From the NCBI GenBank assembly GCA_965203435.1, contig CBDBCU010000003.1, positions 372,001 to 436,000 of the forward strand: a DNA stretch of 64,000 bases, written 5' to 3'. Positions 48,969-57,345 of the stretch are shown in pieces (the first letter of the stretch is position 1; each line of letters starts with the position of its first letter). Origin of the DNA: CBDBCU01 sp965203435 (GTDB lineage: Bacteria > Chloroflexota > Dehalococcoidia > Lucifugimonadales > UBA3495). The notes below the pieces were generated by a model that did no database searches, was not told where the DNA came from, and saw nothing but the letters and a program-made list of their open reading frames with translations. Position numbers and translations under genes: made by a program.

Positions 48969-49218
48969 GGATTTCCTCCAAGTTCAGGTCGATACCGGCA
49001 ATCACCGGCAGGGTGTCGCCCCACTTTAGGCTCATCAGCATCCAATCCTCCAGCACAGAACGCAACTCCTCCTTGCACTCCGGCAGGGTGTCGCCCAATG
49101 CAAAGACTCCGATGCAGGGCGGGATGCTGCCGCCGTAAGTGCCATCGCCCAAATCCTCATAAACGGCTTGGGCCATAGCCTGCTGGATGTAGTCGGTCAG
49201 GGGAAAACGAAAGTCCAT
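48946..49218 (-). CDS. hicB: HicB-like antitoxin, tandem unit 1
   Basis: A 90-residue antitoxin, the first of three tandem units. It has TYGGSIPPCIGVFALGDTLPECKEELRSVLEDWML. HicB lies before HicA here, the reverse of the classic hicAB order but known in some families. No separate HTH domain is present, so operator binding may need a different surface. Confidence 0.88.
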   Translation of the reverse strand: MDFRFPLTDYIQQAMAQAVYEDLGDGTYGGSIPPCIGVFALGDTLPECKEELRSVLEDWMLMSLKWGDTLPVIAGIDLNLEEIREPVESL

Positions 49219-49251
49219 AGTTACGCCTCGCGCTTTGCGGGATGGGCGGCA

Positions 49252-49848
49252 TTATACACCTGGCGGCGGGTTTGCAACATAGCTTGGTGCCTTTATTTGT
49301 ACCGGCAAACCGGCCACGGCCAGATAGACGCTATCCGCGGCGGCGGCGGCTTGCTGATTGACCGCGCCGGATAAATCCTGAAAGCGGCGGGCCAGGGCAT
49401 TGGGCGGCACCGGGCTTAATCCCACCTCGCTGCTGACCAGGATAGCGGCCGCCGTTTGCCGCCGGCACACGGCCAGCAGCCGCGCCAATTCCGCCAACAC
49501 CAGGGATTCCACCGCCGCAAAATCGGCGGATTCCTGTTCCAGGATAATGTTGGCAATCCATACATCCAGAGCATCCAGCAGGATGACCGGCGGCGGGTTG
49601 GCGGCGGACAGGGCGGCGGACAAGGCCGCCGCCGGGCGCAGCGGCTCCTCGATAGTTTGCCAATCTGCCGGTCGCCGGTCCTTATGGCGGCGGATGCGCT
49701 CGGCCATTTCCCCATCCCCGGCCTGCCCGGTAGCCAGGTAGAGGACGGGATGGTTCAAGGCAGCGGCCTGCTGTTCGGCCCAGGTGCTTTTGCCGGAGCG
49801 GACGCCGCCTAAAATCAGGGTCAGTTTCGTTGCATTCAAGGGCGGCAA
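49252..49848 (-). CDS. cobU: Adenosylcobinamide kinase/guanylyltransferase CobU
   Basis: A 198-residue protein with the P-loop GGVRSGKSTWAE (about 14-25), YLATGQAGDGEMAERIRRHKDRRPADWQTIEEP, which includes the His and R-x-x-R-P of the CobU guanylylation site, and LLDALDVWIANI. It phosphorylates adenosylcobinamide and adds GMP to build the nucleotide loop. The TTG start follows cobQ by three bases. It is in line with the pduX-like gene. Confidence 0.92.
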   Translation of the reverse strand: MPPLNATKLTLILGGVRSGKSTWAEQQAAALNHPVLYLATGQAGDGEMAERIRRHKDRRPADWQTIEEPLRPAAALSAALSAANPPPVILLDALDVWIANIILEQESADFAAVESLVLAELARLLAVCRRQTAAAILVSSEVGLSPVPPNALARRFQDLSGAVNQQAAAAADSVYLAVAGLPVQIKAPSYVANPPPGV

Positions 49849-49851
49849 TTC

Positions 49852-51420
49852 CTACCCCCGTTCCCCGCCGGGGGACAAGCCGGTCATCCGATACACGGCG
49901 TCCATTTGCAGGCTGGAGCGCACCCAGTCGGCCAGCTTGTCAAACTCGGATTCCAAGTCCGCCAATTCCGGCGCCGGGGGCAAAGTAACGCCCTTGCGCC
50001 GGGCCAGTTCAGTCAACATTGCCCGCCGCAAATCCCCATTGTGAAACAAGCCGTGAATGTAAGTGCCTAGCACCCGCCCACTGCCGTCCATCGCCCCGTC
50101 CCCGGCCGTGGCAGCGGTAACGGCCACATCCGAGCGGTCGATAATGCGGAAAGGCGGGGCGGCCCTTTCCCCGGTAGTGCGGCCCATGTGGATTTCGTAG
50201 CCCTGAACGGCGGCCCCGGCGGCCCCGGCCAGCAGCCCGCCAATCGCCGCCACTTCGCCGCGGATGCGGTGGGTTTCCTTGCTGCCAGCAAAAATGGTGG
50301 TCAACGGCAGCAGACCCAAGCCGGCCCGTTCCGGGCATTGCGATTCGATGCCCTCCGGGTCGTAAAGCTGCTGGCCCAACATCTGATAGCCGCCGCAGAT
50401 GCCGATGATCGCCGCGCCGGCCTGATGGCGGGCGAGGATGGCGGCGGCCAAGCCCTGCTGTTCCAGCCAGATTAAATCGGGAATGGTGGTTTTGCTGCCG
50501 GGCAGGATTATCAGATCGGGCCGGCCCAAATCGGCGGCGGCGGACACATAGCGCAATCCGACCCCCGGCTCCCGGGCCAGGGGGTCGAAGTCGTCAAAGT
50601 TGGCAATGTGCGGCAGTTGGATTACCGCCAGATCCAGGGCCGCCGGCCCGGCCGCCGCGGCCGCCGGCAAATCCAAGGCCACCGAATCCTCCTCCGGGAT
50701 GTGGATGTCCCGGAAGTGGGGGACAACGCCCACCACTGGCACGCCGGTGCGCTGTTCTAGCATGGTCAGCCCGTCGGCCAGCAACGCCGGGTCGCCGCGA
50801 AACTTGTTAATCACAAAGCCCTTAATGATTGCCCGTTCCGCCGGCTCCAGCAGTTCCAGCGTGCCGACCAAGGCGGCGAACACCCCGCCGCGGTCAATAT
50901 CGCCGCAGAGCAGCACCGGGGCCGCGGCATAGCGGGCCACCCGCATATTGACGATTTCCGCCGCTTTGAGGTTGATTTCCGCCGGACTGCCGGCCCCTTC
51001 GATGACCACCAGGTCATAATCCTGCCGCAAAGCGTCGAGGGAAGTATGCACCGCTTCCCAAAGTTGGGCTTTCAGGGCGAAGTAGTCCCGGGCTTGGGCC
51101 GAAAGCATTGGCCGGCCCAGCCGCACGACCTGCGCGATGTGGTCGGCTTCGGGTTTCAGCAATACCGGGTTCATTTCCACCCGAGCCGTGGCCCCGGCCG
51201 CCGCCGCCTGCACCGCCTGCGCCCGGCCGATTTCCCCGCCATCCGGCGTTACATAGGAATTGTTGGACATATTCTGCGCCTTGAAAGGGGCCACGCGAAA
51301 CCCGTCCTGGCGGAAAATGCGGCACAACGCCGCCGCCAGCACGCTTTTGCCCACATGAGACGCCGTCCCCTGCACCATCAAGACGCGGGCCGGAGCTGCG
51401 GTTTCGTTATGTTGCGTCAA
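49852..51420 (-). CDS. cobQ: Cobyric acid synthase CobQ
   Basis: A 522-residue amidotransferase. The N-terminal BioD-like domain has MVQGTASHVGKSVLAAALCRI and APFKAQNMSNNSYVTPDGGEIGRAQ; the C-terminal class I glutamine amidotransferase has GICGGYQMLGQQ (nucleophile Cys) and YEIHMGRT and YIHGLFHN. It amidates four carboxylates of adenosylcobyrinic acid a,c-diamide. A TTG start overlaps the upstream HicB-like gene by 14 bases; a Met at 51378 just before VQGTASH is the alternative. It is followed directly by cobU. Confidence 0.94.
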   Translation of the reverse strand: MTQHNETAAPARVLMVQGTASHVGKSVLAAALCRIFRQDGFRVAPFKAQNMSNNSYVTPDGGEIGRAQAVQAAAAGATARVEMNPVLLKPEADHIAQVVRLGRPMLSAQARDYFALKAQLWEAVHTSLDALRQDYDLVVIEGAGSPAEINLKAAEIVNMRVARYAAAPVLLCGDIDRGGVFAALVGTLELLEPAERAIIKGFVINKFRGDPALLADGLTMLEQRTGVPVVGVVPHFRDIHIPEEDSVALDLPAAAAAGPAALDLAVIQLPHIANFDDFDPLAREPGVGLRYVSAAADLGRPDLIILPGSKTTIPDLIWLEQQGLAAAILARHQAGAAIIGICGGYQMLGQQLYDPEGIESQCPERAGLGLLPLTTIFAGSKETHRIRGEVAAIGGLLAGAAGAAVQGYEIHMGRTTGERAAPPFRIIDRSDVAVTAATAGDGAMDGSGRVLGTYIHGLFHNGDLRRAMLTELARRKGVTLPPAPELADLESEFDKLADWVRSSLQMDAVYRMTGLSPGGERG

Positions 51421-51655
51421 GAGCTGCCACCACTATATTTAACTCGGCTTGGGCCGGAAAGGGTTTGAGGGTTGACGGCAGCGGCTCGCCATCCTCGCGA
51501 TAGAGTTCCATCAGCTTGGCCGCCACATCCTGAGCGATTTCCAGCGTTTCCGCCGCCGTGCGGCCTTGGGCCAACAAGCCGGGCAAATCATCACTGGTCG
51601 CCAGATAGACCCCTTCGGGCAGCTTTTCCAAGCGCAGATTGATCAGCACTTCCAT
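51407..51655 (-). CDS. HicB-like protein upstream of cobQ
   Basis: An 82-residue HicB/DUF1902-type protein: MEVLINLRLEKLPEGVYLATSDDLPGLLAQGRTAAETLEIAQDVAAKL. No HicA is adjacent. It is similar to the gene at 51850, with which it shares DVAAKL and ETLEIAQ. It overlaps cobQ, so the two are probably co-transcribed. Confidence 0.8.
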   Translation of the reverse strand: MEVLINLRLEKLPEGVYLATSDDLPGLLAQGRTAAETLEIAQDVAAKLMELYREDGEPLPSTLKPFPAQAELNIVVAALDAT

Positions 51656-51707
51656 AGATTGGGCTCCAGGTGTTGGGATTATCCGGCCATTCTGAATCCT
51701 GCTGAGG

Positions 51708-51800
51708 ATGTCATTCCGAGCGTAGCCGAGGAATCTGAAATGCCGGCCCTTGAATCCATTTCAAGACTTTTAGATTCCTCGGCTACGCTCGGAATGACAT
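51708..51800. repeat. Family B long hairpin repeat, copy 3
   Basis: Same arms as copies 1 and 2; lies between two HicB-like paralogues. Confidence 0.9.
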
Positions 51801-51849
51801 AGTAAAGGCGTAGGCTATCCGAGTTGTCAACCATTAGCGTGAACCACCC

Positions 51850-52095
51850 TTACCATTCAACGCTGAGTACCGGAATGGATACCTCGGCATTGCACGGCAT
51901 AGCTTTCAACTGGGCCGGCAATTTGTCCCCGTGTTCCCGGTAGGATTCGAGCAGCTTGGCCGCCACATCCTGGGCGATTTCCAGGGTTTCGGCGGCCGTC
52001 CGCACCTCAGCTACCAAGCCGGGCAATTCCGCGCTGGTCGCCAGATAGCCCCCCTCGGGCAGTTCCTCAATTTGCACCGTCAGCAACACTTCCAT
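51850..52095 (-). CDS. HicB-like protein, paralogue of 51407
   Basis: The start at 52095 (MEVLLTVQIEELPEGGYLATSAELPGLVAE) aligns with its paralogue; a start five codons earlier is possible. It has 81 residues. The pair arose by duplication; no toxin gene accompanies either copy. Confidence 0.8.
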   Translation of the reverse strand: MEVLLTVQIEELPEGGYLATSAELPGLVAEVRTAAETLEIAQDVAAKLLESYREHGDKLPAQLKAMPCNAEVSIPVLSVEW

Positions 52096-52127
52096 AAGTT
52101 GACCTCTCAAGGATCGGGATTGTCCCC

Positions 52128-52746
52128 CTACTCCACCCCGGCCAAGTGGGAAGTGTCATTATACAGATGCAGGACGGCATTGTCCGGGTAGGTATGGGCT
52201 AGGGACAGGGCGCAGTTGTCCATAATGAACTTCCAGTTGGCTTCCAGGGGCAGGGACAGCAGGGCCACGATAACCGCCCGCAGGGAGCCGCCGTGGCCTA
52301 CCACCAGCACGGAGTCCTCCGGGCCGTGGGCGGCTTGCAATTGGTCAGCGAACTGCGCCATTCGCGCGCTGGTCTGGCGGATAGTTTCTCCCCCCCGGCG
52401 GCGCAAAATCCAGGTCCTTGACCAGGGAGGCCCGGTACAAATCCGGATAGCGTTCCGCATATTCCTGGACGGTCAGACCCTCAAAAACGCCCTTATGATA
52501 CTCCCGCAGCTGCGGCGTGGCGTCCAGCGGCGTATCCCGTTCCCCCAGGAGGATTTGCGCCGTTTCCCGGGTGCGGCTCAAATCGCTGGCATAAGCGGCG
52601 GCAAAGGGGATGCCGGCCAAGCGCCGGGCCAGAGCCGCCGCCTGCCGCCGCCCCCGGTCGGTCAAAGGAATATCGGTATGACCCTGGATCCGCCCCTGGG
52701 CATTCCACTCCGTTTCGCCATGCCGGACAATATAAATTCGGGCCAT
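52128..52746 (-). pseudogene. Histidine phosphatase, CobC-like, frameshifted in a G7 tract
   Basis: The frame from the ATG at 52746 encodes MARIYIVRHGETEWNAQGRIQGHTDIPLT, with the RHG catalytic His, and continues to FAPPGG. There it meets seven G on the minus strand (52396-52390) and goes out of frame; with six G it would read PPGGETIRQTSARM and continue to VLVVGHGGSLRAVIVALL and the end at 52128. Together the two frames give a full 205-residue phosphatase with the second His in VGHGGS. Next to cobQ and cobU this is most likely alpha-ribazole phosphatase (CobC), though phosphoglycerate mutase-like activity cannot be excluded. The frameshift may be a sequencing error. Confidence 0.82.
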
Positions 52747-52832
52747 TTTCCTAATTCCCGGTCGAGATTTTGATTTTCCCGCCGCCTTGGCGGCCGGCGC
52801 TGACCAGTATATTACCACAAACCGGCTGCTTT

Positions 52833-52936
52833 TACCGTCCTTCCCGCGTAAGCGGGAATCCGGCGGTTATTTGCCAAGACCGCGGCATCATAAGGCAATA
52901 CCGTTCGGGATTCCCGCTTACGCGGGAATGACGGTA
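52833..52936. repeat. Family A inverted REP pair, copy 11
   Basis: Standard pair in the divergent side of the cobC-like gene; nothing else in 52747-52978. Confidence 0.9.
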
Positions 52937-52978
52937 GGGGCGGCGGGAAGGACGGTAGAGGAGTGTCCGCCATCCCCC

Positions 52979-53575
52979 CTACCCCTGCGGCGCGGCCGCC
53001 GGGCGGCGGCCGCGCAGGGCTTGGCTTAAATCGCCTACCCAGCGCCGCCAGGGTATCGGTTCCGGCTCCAGCGGCACATCCCCGGTGACGACCAGGGTGC
53101 CGGCTACCCAATCGTTGATGGAGCGGCGCTGTTCCCGGTCGACCATAACCAGCACTACGGACATCATGTCGATTACGAGATAGGCCGGGGAGATGACGAC
53201 CTGGAACAGGCTCCGGATCAGCTTGCGCCCCGGGCCAATCTGCCGCATGGTTTTGCGGTCCACGATGTAAGCGCCAAAGAGTAGGTGGCCGGTGGAACGC
53301 CCCCAGGTAAAGTAGGCGACCGGGTAAAAGGCGCGGGAGAGGATGACCTGCGTATCCACCAGGGTCTGGGGCAGGTCATAGTCGGTGAAAGGCAAGGGCA
53401 AATACACCGTGGGCGGATCCGTCACCAGGGAAAACCCGCTCAGGTTGACCACCTCCAGCAAAATTACGCCCAGCCGCAGGGTCATATAGATAAAGGAGCT
53501 GGGCAGTAGCCCGTAAAACCAGGCGCCCGCCCTTTCCCGCAGCGTCAGCGGCCGCAGTCCCGGCGATTGGCCCAT
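52979..53575 (-). CDS. RDD-family membrane protein, tandem copy 3
   Basis: 198 residues starting MGQSPGLRPLTLRERAGAWFYG. It has about four hydrophobic helices and the RDD-type motif DREQRRSINDWVAGTLVVTG near the end. RDD proteins are often thought to move small molecules or ions or to be partners of signalling systems. It is the last of three tandem copies, ten bases after copy 2. The family C-terminal is Arg-rich. Confidence 0.8.
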   Translation of the reverse strand: MGQSPGLRPLTLRERAGAWFYGLLPSSFIYMTLRLGVILLEVVNLSGFSLVTDPPTVYLPLPFTDYDLPQTLVDTQVILSRAFYPVAYFTWGRSTGHLLFGAYIVDRKTMRQIGPGRKLIRSLFQVVISPAYLVIDMMSVVLVMVDREQRRSINDWVAGTLVVTGDVPLEPEPIPWRRWVGDLSQALRGRRPAAAPQG

Positions 53576-53584
53576 AGCGGCCCC

Positions 53585-54175
53585 CTACCCCCGCGGCTCC
53601 GCCGCCGGCCGGCGGCGCCAGGCCCGGCTCAATTCTCCCAGCCAACTGCGCTGCCGCGCCTTTTCCGTCGCCGGCGGCAAATCCCCCATCACCACCAAAG
53701 TGCCGGCCACCCAATCGTACATAGAACGCCGCTGCTCCCGGTCAAGCAAAATCAGCAGCAGGGACAGGAAGTCGATATAGACAAAGTAGGGGGCGGTAAT
53801 TACCAGAAACAGGCTCCGGAGCAGCTTGCGGCCCAAGCCCATCGGCTGCATCGTGTTGCGATCCACGACGTGGGCGTCGGCCAGAAAGTGGCCGAGGTTG
53901 CGGCCCCAAGTGAAGTAGGCCACCACATAAAAGGACCGGGACAGATAGGAGATCAACTGAATTTCGATCCCTTCGCCATTCCCGATAGGCAGGGGGAGAT
54001 TTACCGTGGGCGTAAAGCCAAAGAGGTAACGCCAGAGGGCCTCGTCGGGATCGGTCAGCAGGTAGGTGACAAATTTCAGGCCGAAAAACATAAAGCTGCT
54101 GGGGATGGCCCCGGCTACCCAGGCATTGACCCGTTCGGTCAGCGTCAAGGGGCGCAGGCCCGGCGATTGACCCAT
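53585..54175 (-). CDS. RDD-family membrane protein, tandem copy 2
   Basis: 196 residues, MGQSPGLRPLTLTERVNAWVAG start and DREQRRSMYDWVAGTLVVMG near the end. The extracytoplasmic loop sequences (about 60-110) are very different from those of the other copies, while the N-terminus and the YFTWGRxxGH motif are preserved. Confidence 0.8.
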   Translation of the reverse strand: MGQSPGLRPLTLTERVNAWVAGAIPSSFMFFGLKFVTYLLTDPDEALWRYLFGFTPTVNLPLPIGNGEGIEIQLISYLSRSFYVVAYFTWGRNLGHFLADAHVVDRNTMQPMGLGRKLLRSLFLVITAPYFVYIDFLSLLLILLDREQRRSMYDWVAGTLVVMGDLPPATEKARQRSWLGELSRAWRRRPAAEPRG

Positions 54176-54185
54176 AGCGGCCCTC

Positions 54186-54839
54186 TTACCCCTGGGGTTC
54201 CGCGGCCGGCCGGGGGCGCAGGGCCCGGCTCAAATCGTCCACCCGCTGCCGCCAGGATACCCGTTCCGGCTCCATCGGCACATCCCCGACTACCACCATA
54301 GTGCCGGCGACCCAGTCATTGATCGAGCGGCGCTGTTCCCGGTCTACAAAAATCAGCCCCCAGGACATCAGGTCAATAAAGGGATAGATGGGGGCGGTAA
54401 TTAGCTGAAACAATCCCCGAATCAGCTTGCGCCCCGTCCCAATCTGCCGCATCGTTTTGCGGTCCACGATGTAAGCCCCCAGGGCCAAGTGGCCGGTGGA
54501 ACGCCCCCAGGTAAAGTAGGCCACCAGGTAAAAGACCCGGGCCAGGTAGGTGAGCAAGTTAACCTCGGGGGCCTCTCCGTAGCTGTAGGAATAGGGCTGC
54601 ATAAAAGCCAGGCTCCAGAGGAAACGGAGCAAGTCGCCCGCGCCCGCCCCAAAAGGCGCCGGGATGGTCACAGTGGGCGGATCCAGGATGTAAAGCCAGA
54701 TAGCCCGGTCGGGCCAGGTCAGCAGGTAAATAATGATTTGCAGGCCGACATAGATAAAGGCGCAAGGCAGCAACCCCAGAATCCAGGTGCCTTGCCGTTC
54801 TACTACGGTCAGCGGGCGCAGGCCCGGCGATTGCCCCAT
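54186..54839 (-). CDS. RDD-family membrane protein, tandem copy 1
   Basis: 217 residues with MGQSPGLRPLTVVERQGTWILG, YFTWGRSTGHLALGAYIVDRKTMRQIG and DREQRRSINDWVAGTMVVVG. The first loop is longer than in copies 2 and 3. It starts three bases after proS ends and should be co-transcribed with it. Confidence 0.82.
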   Translation of the reverse strand: MGQSPGLRPLTVVERQGTWILGLLPCAFIYVGLQIIIYLLTWPDRAIWLYILDPPTVTIPAPFGAGAGDLLRFLWSLAFMQPYSYSYGEAPEVNLLTYLARVFYLVAYFTWGRSTGHLALGAYIVDRKTMRQIGTGRKLIRGLFQLITAPIYPFIDLMSWGLIFVDREQRRSINDWVAGTMVVVGDVPMEPERVSWRQRVDDLSRALRPRPAAEPQG

Positions 54840-54841
54840 AA

Positions 54842-56542
54842 CTACGCCGCCAATACCGGCCGGATCGCGGCCAGGATTTCGTCCATTCCCACCATCCGGG
54901 CCTCCGTTTCCTTGCGGGCTTTCAGTTCCACCGCATTATTCCGCAGATTGCGGGGACTTACCACCAAGCGCAGCGGCAACCCCAGCAGGTCGGCGTCATT
55001 CAGCTTGACTCCGGCGGCTTGGTCGGGCCGGTCGTCGTACAGGGTTTCAATGCCGGCGGCCCACAGCTGCTGATACAGGTCATCGGCGGCGGCGGCCACG
55101 GCGGCATCAGTCAAGTTCAGCCCGACCAGATGCACTTGATAGGGGGCAATGGGGGCGGGAAAGACGATGCCGCGGTCGTCGTGATTCTGTTCAATGGCGG
55201 CGGCCAGCAGCCGGCCCACGCCGATGCCGTAGCAGCCCATAATAATCGGCCGCTGCTGCCCGGCATTGTCCAGATAGAGGGCACCAAGGGTTTCGCTGTA
55301 GAAAGTTCCCAGCTTGAAAATGTGGCCCACCTCGATGCCCCGAGTGGATTCCAGCGGCCCGCCGCATTGGGGACAGAGTTGGCCGGGCTGAGCCAGGGCG
55401 ATGTCGGTCAGCAAGTCCACGGAAAAGTCCCGGGGATAGTTAGCGTTGCGGTAATGGGTATCGGGCCGGTTGGCCCCCACCACAAAGTTATTGCCCGCGG
55501 CGATGGACGGGTCGGCAATCCGTTTCAGGTGGTCGATGCCGATAGGCGAGGCGGAGCCGGCGACCAGGCCGGCGGCGCGCCCTTCGCCATCGGTAGCCAG
55601 GCGCAACTCCCGGCAGCCCAGGGCATTTTTCAACTTGACCTCGTTGACTTCCAAATCGCCGCGCAGCACGGCAAAGACCACTTCCCCATCGGCGGCGTAA
55701 AAGACGGCTTTCAGGGTTTTGGATTCCGGGACATCCAGCAATTCGGCCAGTTCGGCGATAGTCTTGACGCCGGGGGTGTCCACGGCGGTCAAGGGCTGCT
55801 CCGTTTCCGCCGCCAGAGGGGGATAGACGCCGACGGCTTTCTCGGCGTTGGCGGTGTAGCCGCAGGCCGGGCAGGTGATGACCGTATCCTCGCCGGCCGG
55901 GGTCGGCAGCAGAAACTCGTGGGAATCCTTGCCGCCGATAGCCCCGCTGTCGGCCTCGGCCATCAGGGCCGGCAGACTGCACCGCCGATAAATGTTGCGG
56001 TAGGCTTGGGCCATCGCATCATAGCTTTCCGCCAGGCTTTCCTCATCGGCGTTAAAGCTGTAGGCGTCTTTCATCGCGAACTCCCGCACCCGCACCAGGC
56101 CGGCCCGGGGCCGGGGTTCATCCCGAAACTTGGTTTGAATCTGATAGAGGATGACCGGCAAATCCCGGTAGCTCTGCACATTGGCCCGGACAATGCTGGT
56201 TATGACTTCCTCATGGGTGGGAGCCAGGGCCATGGCCCGACCCCGGCGATCTTGCAGGGAAAAGAGGACTTCCCCCATCGCGGCGCGGCGGCCGGTCTGT
56301 TCCCACAGTTCCATGGGCTGGAGGGCCGGCATCAGCAGTTCCTGACTGCCGGCGGCGTCCATTTCCTCGCGGATGATGTTTTCAATTTTGCGGAGGGAAC
56401 GCCAGGCCAGCGGCAGGTAGGCATAGACGCCGGCGGCCACCTGATAGATGAGGCCGGCTTTGAGCAGCAGGCGGTGGCTGGCCGATTCCGCTTCCGGCGG
56501 ATCGGCGCGCAGGGTGCGAGTAACCAGTCGGGTCATACGCAT
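54842..56542 (-). CDS. proS: Prolyl-tRNA synthetase
   Basis: A 566-residue class II synthetase of the bacterial type with the editing (INS) insertion. Visible are VYAYLPLAWRSLRKIENIIREEMDAAGSQELLMPAL (motif 1), QIQTKFRDEPRPRAGLVRVREFAMKDAYSF (motif 2), the editing domain with ALGCRELRLA, and GCYGIGVGRLLAAAIEQNHDDRGIVFPAPIAPYQVHLVGL (motif 3 and anticodon domain). It charges tRNA-Pro. Downstream come three RDD genes; upstream a toxin-antitoxin locus separates it from ispG. Confidence 0.96.
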   Translation of the reverse strand: MRMTRLVTRTLRADPPEAESASHRLLLKAGLIYQVAAGVYAYLPLAWRSLRKIENIIREEMDAAGSQELLMPALQPMELWEQTGRRAAMGEVLFSLQDRRGRAMALAPTHEEVITSIVRANVQSYRDLPVILYQIQTKFRDEPRPRAGLVRVREFAMKDAYSFNADEESLAESYDAMAQAYRNIYRRCSLPALMAEADSGAIGGKDSHEFLLPTPAGEDTVITCPACGYTANAEKAVGVYPPLAAETEQPLTAVDTPGVKTIAELAELLDVPESKTLKAVFYAADGEVVFAVLRGDLEVNEVKLKNALGCRELRLATDGEGRAAGLVAGSASPIGIDHLKRIADPSIAAGNNFVVGANRPDTHYRNANYPRDFSVDLLTDIALAQPGQLCPQCGGPLESTRGIEVGHIFKLGTFYSETLGALYLDNAGQQRPIIMGCYGIGVGRLLAAAIEQNHDDRGIVFPAPIAPYQVHLVGLNLTDAAVAAAADDLYQQLWAAGIETLYDDRPDQAAGVKLNDADLLGLPLRLVVSPRNLRNNAVELKARKETEARMVGMDEILAAIRPVLAA

Positions 56543-56545
56543 CGG

Positions 56546-56977
56546 TTATACCGAGCCTCCCATTTCCCAAGGATTGATGAGCGGGACGCCGCAGTCCGCA
56601 AAATCCCGAACATTGCGGGTAGCCACCGCCGCCCCATAAGAGCGGGCAATGGCGGCGATCATTATGTCCAAGTTCTCAACGGGATGTCCAATAGAATCCA
56701 AATGAACCCGGATGTCGGCATATTCCCCGGCGGCTTCGCTATCGAAAGGCAGGATGCGGCCGGCGAAGTCGAAAGCAAGAGTGTTGTCAACTTCCCGGGC
56801 CAACGCGTCGCGCCGGCGGCCGGCGGCCATATTGGCAACGCCATAGCGCAATTCCGCTTCCGTCACCGCAGTCACGAACAGGTTCGCTTTGATCTGTCGG
56901 CTGAGCCAAGCGACAACAGCCGGATCCGGATTCTGGCGCATCAACTCGGAAACCGTGTTGGTGTCCAGGATCGTCAT
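56546..56977 (-). CDS. vapC: VapC-like PIN toxin
   Basis: The ATG at 56977 (MTILDTNTVSELM) is used because the longer frame is the antitoxin gene in another frame. The 143-residue PIN domain has D5 in ILDTN, Glu in TEAELRYG, and Asp in NLDIMIAAIAR and ATRNVRDF, the four acidic residues of a VapC/FitB RNase. It probably cuts tRNA or rRNA. It starts ten bases after the antitoxin gene and ends four bases before proS. Confidence 0.9.
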   Translation of the reverse strand: MTILDTNTVSELMRQNPDPAVVAWLSRQIKANLFVTAVTEAELRYGVANMAAGRRRDALAREVDNTLAFDFAGRILPFDSEAAGEYADIRVHLDSIGHPVENLDIMIAAIARSYGAAVATRNVRDFADCGVPLINPWEMGGSV

Positions 56978-56987
56978 AGGGTCGGAG

Positions 56988-57248
56988 CTACTCGTCACGG
57001 CGCTGGCCCCTCCGCGTCGGGAGATCCAACTCCACGCCGCCCAAAGGCTCAAACCGCTTCCGGATGGATTCCCAAAGGTTTTCCGAGGAATCCTCGGGGG
57101 CAGCCGGCGGCCGCCGCCGGAGCAAGGCGTCTTGCAAGATGTCGCGCACTACCGACGACAGCGAGCAACCGCGCTCGGCCGCTCGGGCGCGCAGTTTTTC
57201 CATCAACTCAGGGTCCAGGTTATGGGCCGTAACGCTGTCTTTGTGCAT
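56988..57248 (-). CDS. FitA-like ribbon-helix-helix antitoxin of VapC
   Basis: An 86-residue protein: MHKDSVTAHNLDPELMEKLRARAAERGCSLSSVVRDILQDAL is a ribbon-helix-helix DNA-binding domain of the FitA type, and NLWESIRKRFEPLGGVELDLPTR (57-79) is the C-terminal toxin-neutralising tail. GGAGG precedes the ATG. It is the direct partner of the VapC. Confidence 0.85.
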   Translation of the reverse strand: MHKDSVTAHNLDPELMEKLRARAAERGCSLSSVVRDILQDALLRRRPPAAPEDSSENLWESIRKRFEPLGGVELDLPTRRGQRRDE

Positions 57249-57345
57249 AGACACCTCCGGATGGGTTTGCAGGGATTTCCAATATCCTGTCGGGTGGAAA
57301 GACCGCCGCCGGCCTTTAGTGTCCAGGGCAACCATAATGCGGACA

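Noticed and set aside
55019..57232. 737-codon plus-strand open frame over proS and the toxin locus
   Set aside because: It lies opposite clearly conserved proS and vapC coding sequence and shows no family signature.
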